Of a DNA stretch of 64,000 nucleotides, positions 33,476-45,219 are shown piece after piece (the stretch's first letter is position 1; each line of letters opens with the position of its first letter). The stretch is from assembly GCA_001695595.3 (NCBI GenBank), contig MBPM02000030.1:738607-802606 (forward strand). The letters run 5' to 3'. Made by a program: the position numbers and the translations under genes. The notes under the pieces are model-generated. The model ran no database searches and was not told the DNA's origin. It saw only the letters and a list, made by a program, of their open reading frames with translations. Source of the DNA: Plasmopara viticola. Taxonomy: Eukaryota; Oomycota; Peronosporomycetes; Peronosporales; Peronosporaceae.

Positions 33476-33859
33476 AAGTGCAGTCGCAGAGAGATAGGAC
33501 GATTAGTTTGCACGGATCATGAATACTCATTTATAACTTGCAGATAAGAAGCGCGTAGACGCGATTAGAACGCCAAAATTAGAAAAGAAGCAGATATTAA
33601 GATGGCGACCAAAGCATTTTATTTAAACCGTGAGTTTTGTCGCTGCGCACACAGCTGAAAAAATAAGGATTGCGATTAGGCGTATTGAACCCAGCAGAAA
33701 AAAAAGAGATATACGGCCATAGATACGTCCTTTCTATCATTCCACAAATTCAGCAAAGCCTATCTGGTCCATAAACTGCCTTGATCAGTTAGGTTCAGTC
33801 AAAGCTTACGTCTTCGTCGACTCCTTAAAAACATCTTCTATATCACGGTACAGGCCAGC

Positions 33860-35550
33860 TCCACCCACGTCCTGTTGTCAATTGTTCTGTCAAAGCAATT
33901 CGTGACCGAAAACGAATTATTTTGACTGTGAACCTCTTCTCGAAGCCGATGCCATATCTTTGCACAGCCCTTATAGAGAGCACCAACGTGTTGAACAAAC
34001 TTTTCCTTGAAGTCAACCTGCTAAGTTGTACTGCTTGAAGTATTCCTCACTGACGTATTTGGCGCGCAAACAAAAACATTTTATGTATTTTCTGCCTTCA
34101 TCGACACTTAGCAGCAAGCACTTGCATCTACCCAGCAAATGGTCTTCCATCAAGCCGCAGATAGTCGATGTGCAGCAACCTAAATAAATTGTAGTGACGC
34201 TAGTTTGGGCTCGCTTGGAAACGGTCGTTGCACCAATTTCTCTCTTTGACAACTGCGGCACACGCTTGATACACTTGATGTTGTCGGTATCTCGGCATCC
34301 TTCACCATGCCTTTTCAAACTATCTAGCACAAGACGTCATTCGACGCGTGGCCTTACGCGCATAAATGTATTTGACTAACGATCGCAATGCAGCATTCAT
34401 GCGAAGCCAGTAAAGTCCACCAACAAAATCCACCATCGCCACCGCTTATTAAAGCTATTTTGGAAAATCGTATCTCGGCACCGTCAAACAAAACTTGAAT
34501 TTTGATGATTTGTGGTATGGAGATAAGATTTTGCTCATACTTACGATGTAAAATACATTTTTTTTTATTACGCGCTCTTCACCGTTGAGCAGGATCACCT
34601 TTAAGATGACAGTCCTAATACCATGAAAGCAGCCTCGTTTTCAACTGCAATCGATACTTCGCCTTGTTTGCGCTCGTACAGAACTTCAAACTTAAGGTTG
34701 TCATGACAATGAGATGCGTCGCACCAATACCGATCGCTCACATTCGTTCCACGCATGTTTTTTGTTTTCAAAGTCCACACTCCAGGAGCCTTTGTGTTGT
34801 AAGCGGCTGAGTACTGGATGAGAAAGCAGGATTGACGTGGACAGATTTTCGGTCAACTTTTGGTGCTACATCCGTCAACCCACAACATACTTGAAAATAA
34901 TTACTGTGTTCCTTTTGTTGAAGTTCCGCAGTCCTAAAGTGACCCGCTTCGGGTCCACGAGCATTGTCGCCGCGGCGAGCTTCTTGACTATTTATCTTCT
35001 GCTTGATCCAACATCGCTACCTTGCTCGCCACAACTTCTTGCACAGCTTGTAATGACATTACTCATGCTCGGTTTAAAAAACACTTTGTCTTTTCATTAG
35101 TCTCTGATGTCAGAAAGGCTGCGCACCATGCTACATCATTAGTCCACATCCTCAATCGTGGTGACCGTGAGGCTGACCTTGGCGCTGAGGTAAAGGACAT
35201 CGTTGCAAAGTGTTGTCATATTGCTACCTTTCACCCTCTCCATGCCATATCGCAGTCGTTCTGAGAAGTTCTCTCCCGCCTTTCAGAACCATTATTGCGA
35301 GTCTTTACGTCACTCATATTTCTTCGCAGTCGTCATCCACCACGTGCTGATGATTTATATCAGCACTCATGAAAATGAACTTTTTCATAGTGCGAGGATC
35401 GGGTTAAATGGCGGCGATAATCAAGCTGAACATGTCCCCGTCGACTTGGCCAGGAACGCGCCATGAATGTTGCGAGCCCACATTGCGTAGTTGTCCGCTA
35501 CGAATCCGCCAATGGATATTTCGATAGCGGAATATTAAACAAACAACGTG
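33860..35550 (-). pseudogene. Family-A gag, protease and integrase remnant
   Basis: Minus-strand gag matches the 38.9-39.1 kb gag (KAGENFSERLRYGMERVKGSN). A GATHLI motif marks the protease near 34,720 without the expected Asp-Ser-Gly. The integrase start has CGLMEDHLLGRCKCLLLSVDE (near 34,150-34,100), matching CGPMET..SLGGSKYLLLIVDE of other copies. Many stops. Confidence 0.65.
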
Positions 35551-35557
35551 TTAAAGC

Positions 35558-35850
35558 TCATAGTCCGTTGGAATTAGTTAGCACTGGGCAAAAGGATTGA
35601 ACTTGAGAAAGTAAGACCTCACAAGTATAGACAGCTTTTGCAAGAGAAGAAAATTTTGAAAGTTAACTTATTTGTGTTGGTTTCGATTAAGCTATCTTAT
35701 TTATATTAGTCCACATATAAGGTATAAAATCTAATATTCCTCCACCAGATCCTATGCGCCTAATAATTGGTAAATCCTCAGCGTGATAAAGCGGGATCAA
35801 CTCGGACGGGCTTACGGTTTTTAAGTGCGTCAATTACTAACCTGTTGTTC
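35558..35850 (-). repeat. Family-A LTR, minus orientation
   Basis: The reverse complement reads AACCGTAAGCC-type head, GTCCGAGTTGATCCCGC, ATAGGAT, TGTGGACTA, and ends CAGTGCTAACTAATTCCAAC next to a degenerate primer site (GGACTATGAGC). Confidence 0.65.
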
Positions 35851-35865
35851 ATGGATCGTCATGCG

Positions 35866-36131
35866 CTGAAGAAACGACGCCTCGACCAGCAGTAATATTC
35901 CAGTAAGATACTGGTACTTATACCGGTCAACGATGCGACCAAGCAACGGTGACGTCATGAAAAATCGCGTGGACAGGCGCACTCAAGATGATCGCGCCCG
36001 AATGAGAAGTCGTTCTGATTGTCTTGGATAAATTATTGGCTTAGAGGTAGCAAGGAGTTGCGAACTAAGGACCTTATAAATATATTCACCTTGCATTTTG
36101 CCATCTACCGCTCAAGAGACCTTTTTCAACA
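35866..36131 (+). repeat. Family-B LTR (5' LTR of E3)
   Basis: Runs from ACGACGCCTCGACCAGCAG to ...CTTTTTCAACA and is followed by GGTTATGAGACCAA, a near-consensus primer site. Has a CTTATAAATATATT TATA box. It contains one GCGCCCGAATG motif. Confidence 0.8.
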
Positions 36132-36148
36132 GGTTATGAGACCAAGCC

Positions 36149-36790
36149 TTGCAGACTCTGCCTTCTTCGCCCCCACGCCTTCGCTGCCACTATGGACGCC
36201 ACGTCAAGCCGAGTAGAATGTTCGACGGAATGCTCTTCCATACGTGGATATTCAAGATGCGAATGGTGTTGAAGGAGCAAGACCTTTGGGAAAATGCGAG
36301 CAGGAAGATAAAGCTTGAGCAGCTCAGTAACCCGATGGACCAGTCGACCTTAAAGCGTAAGACTCAAAGGGCGCTAGCGATAATCTATCTTGCGATGGAG
36401 GACTCGCAGCTGCCGCTGGTTCGCTCGGCCAAGGATGCGTACGATGCGTGGTCAAGGTTGGAGGGACACTTCGAGAATGGCGACGGTGTGTTCGAGAACA
36501 TCAACAAGCTTAAGACTTTAGCTGAACAGCTAGACTCGGTGGGTGCCTCGGTGAGTGAGGACGACCTGGTGATCACACTTCTTGAAGGTCTGTGTGATTC
36601 GTATCAGTTCCTCCTCACGGCGCTGGAGTCGCGCTCTGACGCGCTGACATGGGAGCTAGTGACGTCGCGTCTACCTCATGAAGAGATGAAGCGTGAGGAG
36701 CAGAGCGGCGACGGAGCTGTGTCTGGTCAAGCGTTTATGTTACGAGACAATAAGCGGAAAGGACGACCGGTGAAGAAGACCGGTGCGTGA
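36149..36790 (+). CDS. E3 gag, open frame
   Basis: A 213-codon open frame, the longest uninterrupted gag here. From about residue 30 it reads as Copia gag (FDGMLFHTWIFKMRMVLKEQ, AMEDSQLPLVRSAKDAYDAW, LEGLCDSYQFLLTALESR). The first ~25 codons lie in LTR-proximal sequence and may not be translated. The zinc knuckle just downstream (about 36,790) is out of frame and interrupted by stops. Confidence 0.6.
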   Translation: MQTLPSSPPRLRCHYGRHVKPSRMFDGMLFHTWIFKMRMVLKEQDLWENASRKIKLEQLSNPMDQSTLKRKTQRALAIIYLAMEDSQLPLVRSAKDAYDAWSRLEGHFENGDGVFENINKLKTLAEQLDSVGASVSEDDLVITLLEGLCDSYQFLLTALESRSDALTWELVTSRLPHEEMKREEQSGDGAVSGQAFMLRDNKRKGRPVKKTGA

Positions 36791-38432
36791 CATTGTTGTG
36801 GCAAACCAGAGAATTGAATGACAGAGTGCCCTTGCGAGCGATCAATGACTTCGATTGACATTGGTCACAGCTTGCAACTTTGCTGACGGAAATGAGTGTG
36901 ATGACAGCTTTTTTTCGGTAAGCGATTGTGATAGCTCTTTCAAGTCAAGTGACATTTGGCTGGTCGACTCAGGAGCGACGCAGTACATGTCAAACTCGAA
37001 AAGATTCATGAGGAACTACAAAGTCTTCACTCCAGTGGCTAGCAGACAATGGTGTCGTGCAAGCAATCGGTAGTGGAGATGTCGTTATGTCGATGAAGCC
37101 ATCAAATGGAGTGAAAACGGGCGTGCTCACAAATATGTGGCATATTACGAAGTTGTCTCGCAGTTTGGTTTTGGTTTGTCGGTTCACCAAGGACGTTGAT
37201 CCGGTAACGTTCGACAACGATGAATGGTTCGTGAAACAAAAGATTATAATGGAAAATTGGTGCTCGTGAAGGAAAAGGGATGTTTGAGCTTCACAAAATT
37301 TCTGTTGCACCTAAAGAAGTGTATGTGGCCAAGCTGTCTGGCTACGTGGGGGGCACCAATTCGACCCTTTGGCACCTATGGCTTGGTTATATTGGATTCA
37401 ATGGACTTGATACATATGTCAAAACGAAATTTTGCCACCGGTATTGCACTGACATCGGCGAGCAAATGGGAGCTTTGTGACGGGCGTGCGCTAGGAAAAA
37501 AACTCGTGCGCGCTTTCAGATATCTTAGCTTGATCAAGCAGAATACATTCTTGAAGTTGAGCATAGTGACGTGTGCGGTCCAATACAAACGTCAACTCTC
37601 AGTTGAAAGCACTATTTTGCTGCGTTCATCGATGGCAAGTCACATTACTGCGTTGTCTACTCAATCAAATCCAAGTCTGAAGTTGTAACCAAGTTTACCG
37701 AGCTTGTTGCCTTTGCTGAAAGTCAGACTGGCAAGCGAGTTAAAACTCTTTGAAGTGACAATGGTGGCGAGTACACGTCGGGTAAGATGACCAAGTTTGC
37801 ACGAATCACGATATCGTGCCCAAGTTTTCGCCACTGTATACTCCCCAGTTAAATAAAGTAGCTGAGCGCACGAATCGAACATTAATTGAGTGCGCAAGGT
37901 GTATGATAAAGCATGCTGGAATGTCCAAAAGCTACTGGGGTGAAGCAGTAATGGCCACAACGTTTCTCCGGAATCGGTGTCCTATTCGTGCAGCTGGATT
38001 AAAGAGGTCACCACACAAGCTTTGGACAACGAAGAAACCGCTTTTGGCCAACCTCAAAGTGTTTGGATGTCATGCGTATGTCCACGTTCCAAATGAGAAC
38101 GTTTCAAACCCGACACAAAAGCCATTTTATGTCGATTTTTGGGCTATTCGGAGCATGCTAAGACATACTGGTTAAAAGAAATTTCGAATGGGCGCATACT
38201 GATGAGTCCCGATGCACAGTTCAAAGAAGATGTTTTCGACAAAGAAAGGCAGAACTTTAACAAGATTGTTGAGCTGGTGGATAAAGAAAACGACAGTGTC
38301 ACTGATGCCGATGCAGAATTAAAAACCAAAAATGGCCACGAAGAGTCAAAGATGGAGGAGGATCAGGTGCCAGAACCCGACTTGATTACGGGGCCAAACG
38401 GCACACAAGAAATTAGTCGCTTGAAAAGTTGA
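36791..38432 (+). pseudogene. E3 protease, pre-integrase and integrase, broken
   Basis: A protease frame at 36855-37073 has an intact DIWLVDSGATQYMSN active-site motif. The pre-integrase part WHLWLGYIGFNGL is at about 37,370. Integrase pieces follow, with SDNGGEYTSGKM (near 37,760) and the tail frame at 37816-38175 (YTPQLN; WGEAVMATTFLRNRCP; FGCHAYVHVP). A 97-codon acidic linker frame ends at 38432. Each part is in a different frame or behind a stop. Confidence 0.8.
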
Positions 38433-38502
38433 CAAAAGTCCCGAGATCAAAGCGACACGCTCCATATTACCAGCGGTCGACGCTTATAGAAATGTCAGCA
38501 GA

Positions 38503-38792
38503 TGTGGGTTGACGGTTGAAGTACAAAAAAAAACTAGCCGTAAACCTGTTTAAGTCGATCCCGCGTAATTACGGCGTTTTTACCGATGATAAGATGCATA
38601 GGATGATTGGATGAGATTTATATGATTTATATGTGGACTACACAAAATCAGGTAGCTTAAGCGAAACTGACAAATAAAATCGCTTCAATAGATTCCTTCT
38701 CCTGCACAGTCGTCTCTACTTTACAAGTGTAAACATCCTTCGCACACTTAGAACTTCTTCCTTTCTCGTCCAGTGCTAAACCAAATTTAACA
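38503..38792 (+). repeat. Family-A LTR (5' LTR of E4)
   Basis: 290 bp from TGTGGGTTGACGG to ...CAAATTTAACA. Contains CAAGTCGATCCCGCG, ATAGGATGATTGGATGA and TTTATATGATTTATATGTGG near a probable TATA region. Confidence 0.8.
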
Positions 38793-38825
38793 TGTTGTGA
38801 TCCCAAGCATGATGTCCTCAGTCCA

Positions 38826-41800
38826 AGATCTCAATTGACAAGTTTGATGGGGACAACTACGCGATCTGGAGCCGCTACATACGTGGCGTTTTTCTGACCA
38901 AGTCGACGTGACATGTAGACAATCGAGAAATCACTCCCACCTTCGCCGACTCTCGTGCTATGGACGAGTACAGCAAACTAAGGAAAATTGCGTTCAATTT
39001 AATGCTGCTTCACAAGAGAGCGGATTGTAGTGATGGGCACAACTGAAAACTCTCTACGGCGGATCGCAGAAGGCAGGGTAGATTTTTCTGAAGCGACAGC
39101 TGTTCAGCATGGAAATAGCGGAAGGCGTCAATGTGACGCATCATTGCAATGAGGTTTTCAACATCAGCGCCAAGCTCAGAAGCATCGGCGCTAAGATGGA
39201 GGACGAGGACGTGGCGATTTGCTTGTTGCGCAACCTACCCATGAGCTACGAGAACGTCGTTCTTAGCTTATAGATGAGCAGCGGGGAGCTGCGGTCGCAA
39301 GACGTCGTGAAGGTGCTTACGAATGAGCATATCAAGAGACAAGGAAACAAAATGACGACGGCGAAAACTGGAGAAGCAACCAAGGCCATCAGTACTGAGC
39401 GTGAGTTTCGTCAGTGTAAATTCTGCGGGAAATTGAGGCACATGCTAGAGCGGTGCTGGACCAAGCAGAAGGAAGAAAATCGTGGAGCTCGACGCGGCGG
39501 TAATGCTTGTGGACGCGGAGCAAACCAAGTTCAGTGACAAGGCTGCAACGGTAGCTAGAACGGCGAATACGATCGAGTGGCGTTTGCTGTTTCGCTTTAA
39601 TGTGGAATTTCGACGACCAAGAACATGTGTGGAATGTGGGCGGTTGACAGTGGGGCGACGCATCACATTTGCCATTTTTATGGTTCTGGACGAGCGCAAT
39701 GAAGGCGAAGCGCTAGACCCAAATGACAAGAAAACTGCAACTAACGGTGTCGGGACACTTATCGAAAAGGTGATTCTATGAAATGGTTAAGAGCGCGAAA
39801 TCGAAATCAAGAACGCGCTTTGTGTCCCAAGCCTGTGCAAAAGTCTTCTTTCAATACCACAGATCATCAAAAGCGGCAAATTTCAAGTTTTATTTGATAG
39901 TGCCGAAAAGCACATTTTGCAAAAAGGCTCTCAGTAACTGGTGGCAAATGTGGATCTTGTGGATGTCTACTGGCTTCGTACATCACAACGATCAGTCAAT
40001 ACAGCCTCACAATCGACATTTGAAAATCTTCAGGCGCGTTTGGGCCACGCACCAGTGGATGTCTTATGCAGGATGATCTCTATGGGCATGATCAAGGATG
40101 TTAGATACCAGCAATACCAAGCGAATTAAGCGTGGCCGTGGCTGTCAGGAAGAAAAGATGATGAAAGTCACGCTGTCGAATATACGAATCCTCGATCAGC
40201 AGCGTTGTACCAGAAAGCTAACGGTACTGATACCGGTCAACGTTGCGACCAAGCAACAGTGACGTCAAGGAGAAGAGAGTGGACAGACGCATCTTAAGTG
40301 CGCCCAGATGGTAAGGCGTTCTGATTGGCTTAGGTGATTGATTGGCTTTAAGGTAGCTAGAAGTTGCGAACGAAGGATCTTAAATATATTTACCCTTCAT
40401 TTTGCCATTTACTGCTCAAGTGACCTTTGTCCAATAGCAAAGACCATTTACTAGCAACCTCAGCAAGCGTCACTACAATCCGGGTGAGTTGCTGCACATT
40501 GACACTTGTGGACCGATGAAGTCCACTCGCTGGGCGCAAGCAAATGCCTGCTGCCGATTGTTGATAAAGGCAGTGGATGCTTGAAGGGTTTTAGCCTGCG
40601 CGCCAAGTCCGAAAGTGAAGAATGCATCAAGAAGTACATCATAGCAATGCAGACTGGGTTCGACTACACAGTCAAGTTTGTTCGACACGATGGTGCACGT
40701 GAAGTTGCGACGACATCGCTCAAACATTTTACGACGATCATAAAATAGAGCAGCAGGTTACCGTTTCATATGCGCTCTAATTTATCGGCACGGTGGAACG
40801 CGCAATTTGCACAATCGTAACGATCGACCGCAATATGCTTCAGTACGCCAAGCTGGACAAGTGCTTTTTGGACGAAGCAGTAATGACGGCAATTTACATC
40901 ATAAATTAACTGCCGTCGCCCAAATCCTAAAATCAAGCTCCATTCGAGGTTATCTATGAATCTCGACCAAGTGTGAAGAGCATGCGAGTTTTTGGCTGCC
41001 TAGCGTTTGTGCTGACGCCGATCAAAATGCATTTTGTGGGCTCGTGAAGGCATGTCCATGAGATATGAAGAAGCATCGTACACTTATCGAGTTTACGACA
41101 TTGAGGCGGATCAAGTTGTGATAACACGTTATGTCGCCTTTGACGAGTCAACGTTTGGATTTTTGCCCACACCGCCGCGAGAACTCGCCGATGAAACAGA
41201 GCTGGATTTTGATAAGATGGATATCAGCAGTAATGAAGTTTGCACTATGCAGTTCAAACAGACCGGAAAACGCAAAAGTTGCGTGGAGAACACAAAAAGG
41301 GTACTCGACGGACTCTTTCAGCACATCGTGGGATCGGTCTAAAAAAGCAAGTGCGCCTAATGATCATGAGCTACATTGAGTTAAGCGACGACCAAGAACT
41401 TGAGCCAATCTGAATGAAGAGTGCAAAGCGAAAGACGAGGAAAATATTGATGCTACACCCCAAGTGTTTTTGGCAAGCAAGTGCCAACGCGCTTGAAAGT
41501 GTTGGCTTTTCTGAGCCGGTAACATTCGAAGAAGCCGTTCGTGGACCTGATCAGGTGCATTAGCGTCAAGCAATTTGTGCTGAGTTAGTGTCGATGAAGC
41601 CGTATGGCGTGTTTGAGCAACCAAACTGCCAACTGGTCAACACACTATCGGGACAAAGTGGGTGGTCAAGACCAAGCGCAAAGCCAATGGGTCAATTGAG
41701 AAGTACAAGGCACGCCTCGTGGCGAAAGGGTCTAAGCAAAAGTATGGCTTTGACTACACGGAGATGTTCTCACCAGTGGTTAAGCACGTGACACTACGCA

Positions 41801-42989
41801 TGGTAATTGCACTTTCAAAGTGCTTTGACTGGACACTGGACCAACTGGACGTAGTCACAGCTTTCCTGTACGGTGAAATGAAGGAAAAAGGTGTTTTGCA
41901 CGGTTCCTGAAGAGGCCGAAGTCGATGGAGGCTATGACTTTTTTGTGCTGGTGAAAGCAATTTACGGCCTGAAGCACGCTGTACGGGTATGGAATAAACT
42001 CTTCATGAGTTCGTCTGCTCTATTGAATTTCAAGTATCCAGTTTTGACCCGTGTCTCTACCTTTAGTTTCGAATGATGAGTGCGTGCTATTGCTGATTTA
42101 TGTCGACGATGTGTTAGTAACTGGCAACTCGACAAATATGATTGCGCATACAAAAATGACTTGAAGGCGGGTTTCAAAATGACTGATAGCGGGAAGTGTG
42201 CGTTCGTATTGGCCATCGAGCTGGTCGAAAACGACAACGGTAGTGTAACGATGTTCCGGCGACGCTACATTGACGATGTTCTTAAGCGTTTCGGCATGAC
42301 CGCCTGCAAGGCCGTCATCAGCCCAACGGACTTAAGCACTCGACTCACACCAAGCAACACAACGACTAAAAATCGACGCTCCGTTCCGTGAAGCCGTATG
42401 TGCATTTTATGCATTTGACGACTGCGACTCGACCTGATATTGCTTCTGCTGTGGGCTACGTTTCGCGCTTCATGGGGAACCCACAAGTCGAACGCTGGAT
42501 GCGGTCAAGCATGTTCTGCGATACTTGCAAAGCACTAAGTCACACGGCATCTACTATAAGTCCGGCGACAAAGTAGACTTTTTCGGATACTCGGATGCAG
42601 ACTGGGTCGGTGATCACGCAAACCAAAGATCGACTTCGGGGTATGTGCTTATTATCATGGGCGCTCCAGTTAGTTGGGGAAGCAAGAAAGAGTCAAGTGT
42701 GTCGCTATCAATCAATGCAGCGGAGTACATTGCGCTAAGTTTGGCGATTCAAGAAGGCAAGTGGGTCCATCTCTTGCTATGTGAGATCATGAATACCGCG
42801 GCCAAGAAGTCTGGACCTGAGCTCAAGAACATAAAAGACAACCATTCGTGCATCAAGATGACCAAAAATCCCGTAGATCATGGTCGTGATAAACACATTG
42901 ACATCAAGTACCATCACGTTCGTGACGAAATCAAGCGTGGTGAAGCCAAGCTCGAGCACTGTGAAATTTCGGTGATGTTGGCGTCATGA
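38826..42989 (+). pseudogene. E4 gag-pol remnant
   Basis: Gag reads [20 protein letters not shown] and carries a TGA in place of a conserved Trp (near 38,908). The zinc knuckle [15 protein letters not shown] at about 39,410 keeps all four metal ligands. Protease and pre-integrase are broken. Integrase resumes after the LTR-B insertion (40,480-41,350). RT at 41662-42390 has AFLYGEMKEK and a YVDDV box (about 42,100) across frameshifts. RNase H is an open 154-codon frame (42525-42989) with DADWVGD, INAAEYIALSLA and KHIDIKYHHV, the best-preserved domain here. Confidence 0.8.
40180..40436 (+). repeat. Solo family-B LTR inside E4
   Basis: Reads from ACGAATCCTCGATCAGCAG through CGGTCAACGTTGCGACC and GCGCCCAGATGGTAAG to ...GACCTTTGTCCAATA. 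The interrupted sequence is the Copia pre-integrase region (left: [16 protein letters not shown]; right: the LHIDTCG start of integrase). Confidence 0.8.
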
Positions 42990-43057
42990 CCAAGGGACTA
43001 CCAGGGCCGCGTCACAAGGACTTAGCAATGGCACTTGGCATACACGCGTGTCTGCAT

Positions 43058-43067
43058 TGAGGGGGCG
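43058..43067 (+). promoter_or_regulatory. Polypurine tract of E4
   Basis: GAGGGGGCG-type tract immediately before the 3' LTR start TGTTATGAG, the expected site for priming plus-strand DNA. The same tract precedes the family-C LTR at 55,560. Confidence 0.65.
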
Positions 43068-43344
43068 TGTTATGAGTTGACGGTAAAAGTACCAATAAAT
43101 TAACCGTTAACCTGTCCAAGTCGATCCCGCGCAATTACGACGATTTCATTGATGATAAGACGCATAGGATTGGATGACCTTTATATAATTTATGTGTGGA
43201 CTACATATAAATCAGGAAATCCACAGATAAATTCACTTCCAAATATTCCTTCACCTGCTCTGTCGTCTCCACTGTACAAGTGAAGACTTCCTTCACACAC
43301 TTAGAGCCTTTCCTTTCTCGTCCAGTGCTCAACCGAATTCAACA
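43068..43344 (+). repeat. Family-A LTR (3' LTR of E4)
   Basis: 277 bp from TGTTATGAGTTGACGG to ...CGAATTCAACA. Compared with the 5' LTR it has several small deletions and many substitutions. Confidence 0.8.
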
Positions 43345-43399
43345 TCAGTCTCCACAATAGGCGAAAAATTGAAGGATTTGAATCAGCACGCGTGTGGGA

Positions 43400-44860
43400 G
43401 AAATGCCGACGACGTACAAGTCGGCGATAGAATCCGATGACGCGGGCAAGTGGAAGTAGGCCTGCGACTCCGAAATTGACTTCTTGATAAAAAACGGGAT
43501 ATGGGATATGTTCCGCTGCCGAAGATATATAAAACGCGATCGGTTGTCACTGCGTCTTTTGCGTTAAGAAAAACCAGGTCGGGGACATTGAGCGTTTTGA
43601 AGCACGACTAGTTGCAAAAGGTCTCTCGCAGAGATATGGTGTAGATCACGAGGAGACGTTTTCAACCGTAATCAATTTACGTCATTCGCATTAGTTGAGT
43701 TGGGCTGCCAAGATCTCGAGCTTCACCAAATGAACGTCAAGACAGCTTTTCTCAATGGTGGTCTGGATCAAGACATTATATGCAGCAACGGAAGGATATG
43801 CTGACCCAAGTCGACCGAAGTATGTATGCAAGCTTGAGCGTTCGCTCGACGGTTAAAAACAGTCATTACGGATGTGGAACCGAACGATTGACGAACTCAT
43901 GGTTTAGACGAGTTTTACCAAGACTTGATTATTGCGAGCAGTGATGACATCTTGCTCTCAGCGACGAAGCAAACGCTAAGCGAACGCTTCGAGGTGATAG
44001 ACTTCGGCGAGCTAAAGTTTTTATGGAATGGAGATCAATCAAGATCAAGTTACGATGCCGCAAACCAAGATCTTCAAGTCGATTTTGCTTAAGTTTGGGA
44101 TGCAGGATTGCAAGCCAGTATAACATCCTCAAGATCCAGGATCGAAGCTGAGAAACAAGATGTGCGATGGTGGATGAAAGCGCGAGGACGCAATGAAAAA
44201 CGTGCCATATTTAAGGGCTGTTGGTGGCATCATGTACTTGATGGTTGGTACTCGTCCAGATCTTGCAGCAGCAGTGGGAGGGCTGAGCCAATTTTGTGGC
44301 TGATCAGTGTCCGACGAACTGACAAGCTTTATAGCGAGTACTGCTCGAATGCCACCCGGATGCATGGAATGGAGTTCTGCTTCAACAATCTAAAATTTTC
44401 AGATGCTGACTGGGTAGGAGACATTGAGTCGCGTCGCAGCACAAGTGGCTATGACTTTGTAATGAACAACGGATGTATGAGCTGGAGGACCAACAAACAA
44501 CGCACGGTGGCAGCCTCGTCAACTGAGGCAGAGCATATGGCACTATCGGAAGCAGCTCAAGAAGCTGTATGGCTGAGAATATTTTTGTGCGACTTTAAAT
44601 GAAATGGATGACGATGAACCCATCGAGGTTTTTGAAGATAATAAAGGCTCAATCACACTGACCAAGAACCCCGAATTCCATTAGCGTATCAAGCATATCG
44701 ATTTTCGGTACCACTTTGTACGAGAGAGAGTTGAAGAGGGTCAAGTTTTGTTAGAGTTCTGTCCAGCTCAAGACATGCTGGCTAACATCGTGAACAAGCT
44801 TATTGTTGCTGCGCAATACATTTCACTTCGATGCCGACTTGGTATATTAGGTGTTGAAGC
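43400..44860 (+). pseudogene. E3 reverse transcriptase and RNase H remnant
   Basis: RT start MPTTYKSAIESDDAGKWK matches the E2 RT start. It continues with HQMNVKTAFLNGGLDQDI near 43,730, while the YxDD box region is degraded. A frame at 44108-44602 covers the RT tail and RNase H (DADWVGDIESRRSTSGY; TEAEHMALSEAAQEAVWL). The RNase H end (EDNKGSITLTKNPEFH.RIKHIDFRYHFV) follows after a stop. Confidence 0.75.
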
Positions 44861-44871
44861 TGCGAGTCGAG

Positions 44872-45095
44872 TGGGACGATGCCTCGTCGAGCAGTAATAA
44901 ACCGAAAAGATATTGGTACTTATACCTGTCAAAGATGCGACCAAGCAACAGTAACGTCAAGGAGAGGCGCGTGGGCAGGCGCACTCAATATGATGGCGCC
45001 CGGATGGTAAGTCGTTGGGATTGGCTTGGATAAATGATTGGTCTACAGGTAGTAAGTAGTTGTAGACTAAGGACCTTACTAATACACCCACTTTT
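44872..45095 (+). repeat. Family-B LTR (3' LTR of E3), truncated
   Basis: Starts TGGGACGATGCCTCGTCGAG and shows GCGCCCGGATGGTAAG once. Around 45,085-45,100 it switches to family-C LTR sequence, so the last ~45 bases of family B are replaced. Confidence 0.75.
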
Positions 45096-45219
45096 AAATA
45101 TTCTGTCTTCCTAACAAGTTTCTTCGCTCCGTTTTCGCTAGCGCAGACTCTTCCCTGCAAGTTTTACACACAAGTTCTTTGCCTTCGCTTCACTCACCAT
45201 CTTTTAACAGGTTATAATC

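Larger units (their letters stand above)
33480..35850 (-). mobile_element. Copia element (family A), minus strand, 5' half only
   Basis: From right to left: 5' LTR (35850-35558), gag, protease region, and integrase N-terminal part ending near 33,860. Sequence then fades toward the LTR-A tandem repeats. RT, RNase H and 3' LTR are absent. Confidence 0.65.
35866..38502 (+). mobile_element. Copia element E3 (family B), left half
   Basis: 5' LTR, gag, protease, pre-integrase, integrase and linker. The element is interrupted at 38503 by element E4 and resumes at 43345, where the linker leads into RT. The combined structure is a complete family-B element split by a nested insertion. Confidence 0.8.
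38503..43344 (+). mobile_element. Copia element E4 (family A), nested in E3
   Basis: Bounded by family-A LTRs at 38503-38792 and 43068-43344, with gag-pol between in normal order. It has itself received a solo family-B LTR at 40180-40436. Flanks share TCAG close to each end as a possible imperfect target duplication. The LTRs differ at many positions, so the insertion is not recent. Confidence 0.85.
43345..45095 (+). mobile_element. Copia element E3 (family B), right half
   Basis: Continues the family-B element interrupted at 38502: linker, RT, RNase H, then the 3' LTR at 44872-45095, which is cut by joining to a family-C LTR. Confidence 0.75.
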
